A stretch of DNA of 8,359 nt from contig DAOVUR010000072.1 in assembly GCA_030632465.1 (NCBI GenBank), forward strand, positions 1 through 8,359, read 5' to 3'. The notes beneath the pieces were generated by a model, which had not been told where the DNA came from, ran no database searches, and saw nothing but the letters and a program-made list of their open reading frames with translations. The DNA comes from a bacterium (GTDB taxonomy: Bacteria > Verrucomicrobiota > Kiritimatiellia > UBA8416 > CAMZLY01). This document shows, piece after piece, positions 7,120 to 8,359 of the stretch. Made by a program: the position numbers and the translations under genes. The first letter of the stretch is position 1; the number at the start of each line of letters is the position of its first letter.

Positions 7120-7189
7120 GTATAACGTGTAAGTGACCCTTCGGCTGAAAGCGCGCTTTCAGTCGATAGGGTCGACTTTCTTGTTGGCA
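7120..7189 (-). other. attC recombination site between the lipoprotein and GH172 cassettes
   Basis: On the minus strand R'' is TGCCAAC (7189-7183) and R' is GTTATAC (7126-7120). The 5' arm, in blocks, reads AAGT-C-GACCCT-A-TCG-A-CTGAAAGC (7178-7155). It pairs with GCTTTCAG-C-CGA-AGGGTC-ACTT (7152-7131). The two extra bases (C and A) are both on the 5' arm, with one A/C mismatch. The centre is an 18-base perfect palindrome. R'' does not match this cassette's own 5' end (GTTCATT) beyond AAC/GTT. The lipoprotein stop codon lies inside the stem. There is no T-run, which argues against a plain terminator. Confidence 0.82.
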
Positions 7190-7518
7190 TTCCCTTGTCT
7201 CTTCCATCCGTACTTCTTGTTCACCTTGTAGTCAGACGGAACGTAGAGCACATCAGCTACAAATGAGAGCGGTAGATCAATAAGGAACAGAGGGAAGAAT
7301 GCGAAATCCCATGCTCCCGTTTCTTCCTTCCCGTCGAATGGCGCTGCGAGTGCTTCTCCCGTGCCCTTGATATCCGTGACGGTGCCGCTGAAGTATGGTG
7401 GCTCCTGTAGCATGCGGGTGCCATTCGTGTAGTGGGTTCGGGACATCATCGCCGCACAGCCACTAGTGAGGACGAGGGCCACGCAGCACAGGGGTATTGA
7501 TATCACTCGTTTCATCAT
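7159..7518 (-). CDS. YceK/YidQ-like (DUF1375) lipoprotein
   Basis: From ATG 7518 (or the adjacent ATG 7515) the product has 119 residues. M-K-R is followed by a hydrophobic stretch (about 5-18) and L-T-S-G-C, a type II signal peptidase lipobox with lipidated Cys at about residue 21. The mature part begins A-A-M-M-S-R-T and ends around F-L-I-D-L-P-L-S-F-V-A-D-V-L-Y-V-P-S-D-Y, the typical closing block of YceK/YidQ lipoproteins, with Y-F-S-G-T-V-T-D in the middle. The length fits. Location: outer or inner membrane, facing the periplasm; molecular role is unknown in the family. The frame stays open ten codons further upstream, but that part is the attC of the previous cassette, so the later start is chosen. 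A leader of only about nine bases follows the crossover point, as is common for cassette genes. No strong ribosome site; a GAG is close to the tandem ATGs. Confidence 0.82.
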   Translation of the reverse strand: MMKRVISIPLCCVALVLTSGCAAMMSRTHYTNGTRMLQEPPYFSGTVTDIKGTGEALAAPFDGKEETGAWDFAFFPLFLIDLPLSFVADVLYVPSDYKVNKKYGWKRQGNANKKVDPID

Positions 7519-7521
7519 CTC

Positions 7522-7598
7522 AATGAACGTTTCGCAGTCACCATCCAAATGAGGCTTTTTTGAGCCTTATTTGGTATGTGTGGACTGCTTGGTTCGAT
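7522..7598 (-). other. attC recombination site after the PIN toxin cassette
   Basis: On the minus strand R'' is ATCGAAC (7598-7592) and R' is GTTCATT (7528-7522). The 26-base 5' arm (7588-7563) starts GCAGTC-C-AC-A-CAT-A-CCAAAT. The 23-base 3' arm (7556-7534) pairs with it along the whole length apart from one A/C mismatch and three unpaired bases, all on the 5' arm. R'' is the exact reverse complement of GTTCGAT, the first box of this same cassette at 8238-8232, as expected when a cassette circle is inserted. The stop codon of the small partner gene is inside the stem. Confidence 0.88.
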
Positions 7599-7716
7599 CA
7601 GTTTTATTTTTTCTTTTTGTTTGGTAGAAACGTACAAGTTTATGTGAATCAAAATCACATCGTTTTGATATTGCCTCTCTAGAATCCCAAACTCGTTGAA
7701 GCGTTGAGTCAATCAT
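7567..7716 (-). CDS. Probable partner (antitoxin) of the PIN toxin, 49 residues
   Basis: ATG 7716 overlaps the end of the PIN gene by eight bases (ATGATTGA), a layout that couples translation. The 49-residue product opens M-I-D-S-T-L-Q-R-V-W-D-S-R-E-A-I-S-K and continues C-D-F-D-S-H-K-L-V-R-F-Y-Q, then a Lys/Thr/Arg-rich tail. The pattern V-W..R-E-x-I-[AS]-K-x-x-x-x-D-x-x-[KA]-L resembles short proteins found directly downstream of PIN-domain genes, which are thought to be antitoxins. The order toxin then antitoxin is the reverse of most vapBC pairs. A longer frame over the same bases needs a TTG start and gives no recognisable protein. The stop lies within the attC hairpin. The assignment rests on layout and short pattern likeness; there is no visible DNA-binding domain. 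Confidence 0.6.
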   Translation of the reverse strand: MIDSTLQRVWDSREAISKRCDFDSHKLVRFYQTKRKNKTDRTKQSTHTK

Positions 7717-8191
7717 TTATTATGTCCTCCTCGCAAAGTTCCATAGGTGTTATTAATGCGGGAACAAATAACCCTAATCTTGTATTGATTATTCGTATAT
7801 GTTCAAATTTATTGGCGTTTGCTATGTGACTACAATTCCATGTTAACAGAAAATCACATTTATAATATGACGCTATTGCTAAATGTAATGCATCACCAAG
7901 GCGTTCTCTTGGCATAAGGTGGTTATCAATATATACGTCAATAATATCGGCAATCTCATCAATCGCCTCTAGTCGTTGAATTCCATCCATCAGATTTATT
8001 GCATCTGCCTGAGAAGGATATTCACCTTCAGACAACTCTGCAATAACACCATCACTAGTAAAAAGCTCATATTGTGTGCGATGTTGTTTCCACCATCTAT
8101 GTGTCCAGTTTTTTCTGGCAACCATTTCTGGTTCATCTCTTGTTTCGTAGAAAAAACTAGGTATTGATGTTTCTATGTATATACTTTTCAT
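7709..8191 (-). CDS. PIN-domain (VapC-like) ribonuclease toxin
   Basis: The 160-residue protein is one PIN domain. The first acidic position is in Y-I-E-T-S-I-P-S-F-F (Glu7 instead of the commoner Asp), the second acid is probably Glu52 (V-I-A-E-L), the third is Asp100 in L-G-D-A-L-H-L-A-I-A, and the closing block is L-L-T-W-N-C-S-H (116-122). Together these bind Mg2+/Mn2+ for RNA cleavage. The Y-I-E-T-S-I-P-S-F-[FY] opening is typical of one VapC-like subgroup. It should act in the cytoplasm as the toxin of a type II toxin-antitoxin pair with the overlapping downstream gene. Its ATG is 46 bases after the inferred cassette start; there is no clear Shine-Dalgarno sequence. A toxin-antitoxin pair fits cassette arrays, where such pairs stabilise the array. 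The cassette is AT-richer than the two cassettes that follow. Confidence 0.87.
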   Translation of the reverse strand: MKSIYIETSIPSFFYETRDEPEMVARKNWTHRWWKQHRTQYELFTSDGVIAELSEGEYPSQADAINLMDGIQRLEAIDEIADIIDVYIDNHLMPRERLGDALHLAIASYYKCDFLLTWNCSHIANANKFEHIRIINTRLGLFVPALITPMELCEEDIIND

Positions 8192-8231
8192 GTTTTAAAA
8201 GTAACATTTATGATTTATGTTGTCATTAGAA

Positions 8232-8305
8232 ATCGAACGCTATGCTCTCCGTTTCAAAAAGCTCATATTGAGCCTTTTTGAATACGCTGGTACTGTTTGT
8301 TACAT
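8232..8305 (-). other. Probable attC site upstream of the PIN cassette
   Basis: On the minus strand R'' could be ATGTAAC (8305-8299, followed by AAAC) and R' is GTTCGAT (8238-8232). The inner hairpin pairs CGT-A-TTCAAAAAG-G-CTCA with TGAGCTTTTTGAAACG around an ATA loop, again with the extra bases on the 5' arm. The segments between boxes and hairpin pair poorly, so this site is weaker than the other three. Its R' box exactly matches, in reverse complement, the R'' box at the far end of the PIN cassette, which supports a true junction. The inner stem followed by TTTTTG would also work as a terminator. Confidence 0.55.
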
Positions 8306-8315
8306 AGTTGATGGT

Positions 8316-8359
8316 GGGAATAGATAGACAGCTTTTAAGCTGGTTGGCTATTTGTTCCC
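8316..8359. repeat. Imperfect inverted repeat at the window's right edge
   Basis: GGGAATAGATAGACAGCTT (8316-8334) is followed, after a TT centre, by AAGCTG, GGTTG, CTAT and TTCCC elements that pair with it in order. The hairpin has arms GGGAA/TTCCC, ATAG/CTAT and CAGCTT/AAGCTG with internal loops. No AAC/GTT boxes in attC arrangement and no T-run were found. It could be the 3' structure of the next cassette's gene or part of another attC-like element cut by the window edge. Confidence 0.4.

Larger units (their letters stand above)
5880..8305 (-). mobile_element. Integron gene-cassette array (no integrase in window)
   Basis: Three successive units, each with a promoter-poor ORF set on the minus strand followed by an attC-like hairpin: PIN plus partner (7528-8237), lipoprotein (7126-7527) and GH172 (5886-7125). 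The last junction leads into the membrane ORF/hicAB segment. Spacing between genes and sites is tight, all sites share one orientation, and base composition differs between cassettes. In canonical integrons attI and intI precede the first cassette, which here would put them past the right edge. This could also be a CALIN with no integrase. Transcription probably comes from outside the array or from cassette-borne promoters. Confidence 0.8.

Noticed and set aside
7131..7178. Hairpin after the lipoprotein gene read as a Rho-independent terminator
   Set aside because: No T-run follows on either strand, and the extra bases and flanking AAC/GTT boxes fit attC better.
7515..7712. 65-residue minus-strand frame downstream of the PIN gene
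   Set aside because: It needs a TTG start, shows no domain, and overlaps the better-placed ATG frame at 7567-7716. Its end runs through the attC site and past the next gene's start.
1..8359. CRISPR arrays, tRNA or rRNA genes, transposase genes
   Set aside because: No spaced direct repeats, no cloverleaf or rRNA-like sequence and no transposase motifs were seen on either strand.

Overview
The window comes from a bacterial chromosome of moderate to low GC. It has two parts: an ordinary metabolic region (about 1-5224) and a run of integron gene cassettes (about 5880-8305). The mix of GH94 phosphorylase, GH172/DUF2961 glycosidase, Gfo/Idh/MocA oxidoreductase, cupin and a chromosomal cassette array would suit a saccharide-degrading environmental or gut bacterium, for example of the PVC group (Lentisphaerota, Kiritimatiellota). 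That taxonomic guess is weak, because no marker gene is present.

Metabolic region. On the minus strand lie a cupin (2222-2593), a Gfo/Idh/MocA-family oxidoreductase (1179-2222, start overlapping the cupin stop by one base) and, after an AT-rich hairpin terminator, the N-terminal 353 residues of an M28-like metallopeptidase that runs off the left edge. Divergently, on the plus strand, is a full-length GH94 disaccharide/oligosaccharide phosphorylase (2906-5224). The shared intergenic region has an operator-like inverted repeat whose two arms overlap candidate -35 boxes of both directions. Cupin, oxidoreductase and phosphorylase may form one sugar-utilisation locus (inference).

Cassette region. 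From right to left on the minus strand: a VapC-like PIN toxin plus an overlapping 49-residue partner, a YceK/DUF1375-type lipoprotein, a complete GH172 glycosidase, and a last segment with a 50-residue membrane ORF, a 5'-truncated hicA remnant and an intact hicB. The first three units are separated by structured sites that read as attC: R''(..AAC) and R'(GTT..) boxes flank long imperfect hairpins, and all unpaired extra bases lie on the same (5') arm. The 5' end of the PIN cassette (GTTCGAT) is the exact reverse complement of its own R'' box (ATCGAAC), and the GH172 cassette matches 6 of 7. No integrase is in the window. If this is a canonical integron, intI should lie beyond the right edge; otherwise it is an integrase-less attC cluster (CALIN). 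Base composition changes from cassette to cassette (GH172 and lipoprotein visibly GC-richer than the PIN unit and GH94), as expected for independently acquired cargo.

The array seems to end by truncation: the hicA 5' half is missing, no good attC follows hicB, and a strong minus-strand terminator separates hicB from the 3' end of the convergent GH94 gene. The most notable cargo is the GH172 glycosidase, since integron cassettes more often carry small or hypothetical genes and toxin-antitoxin pairs.
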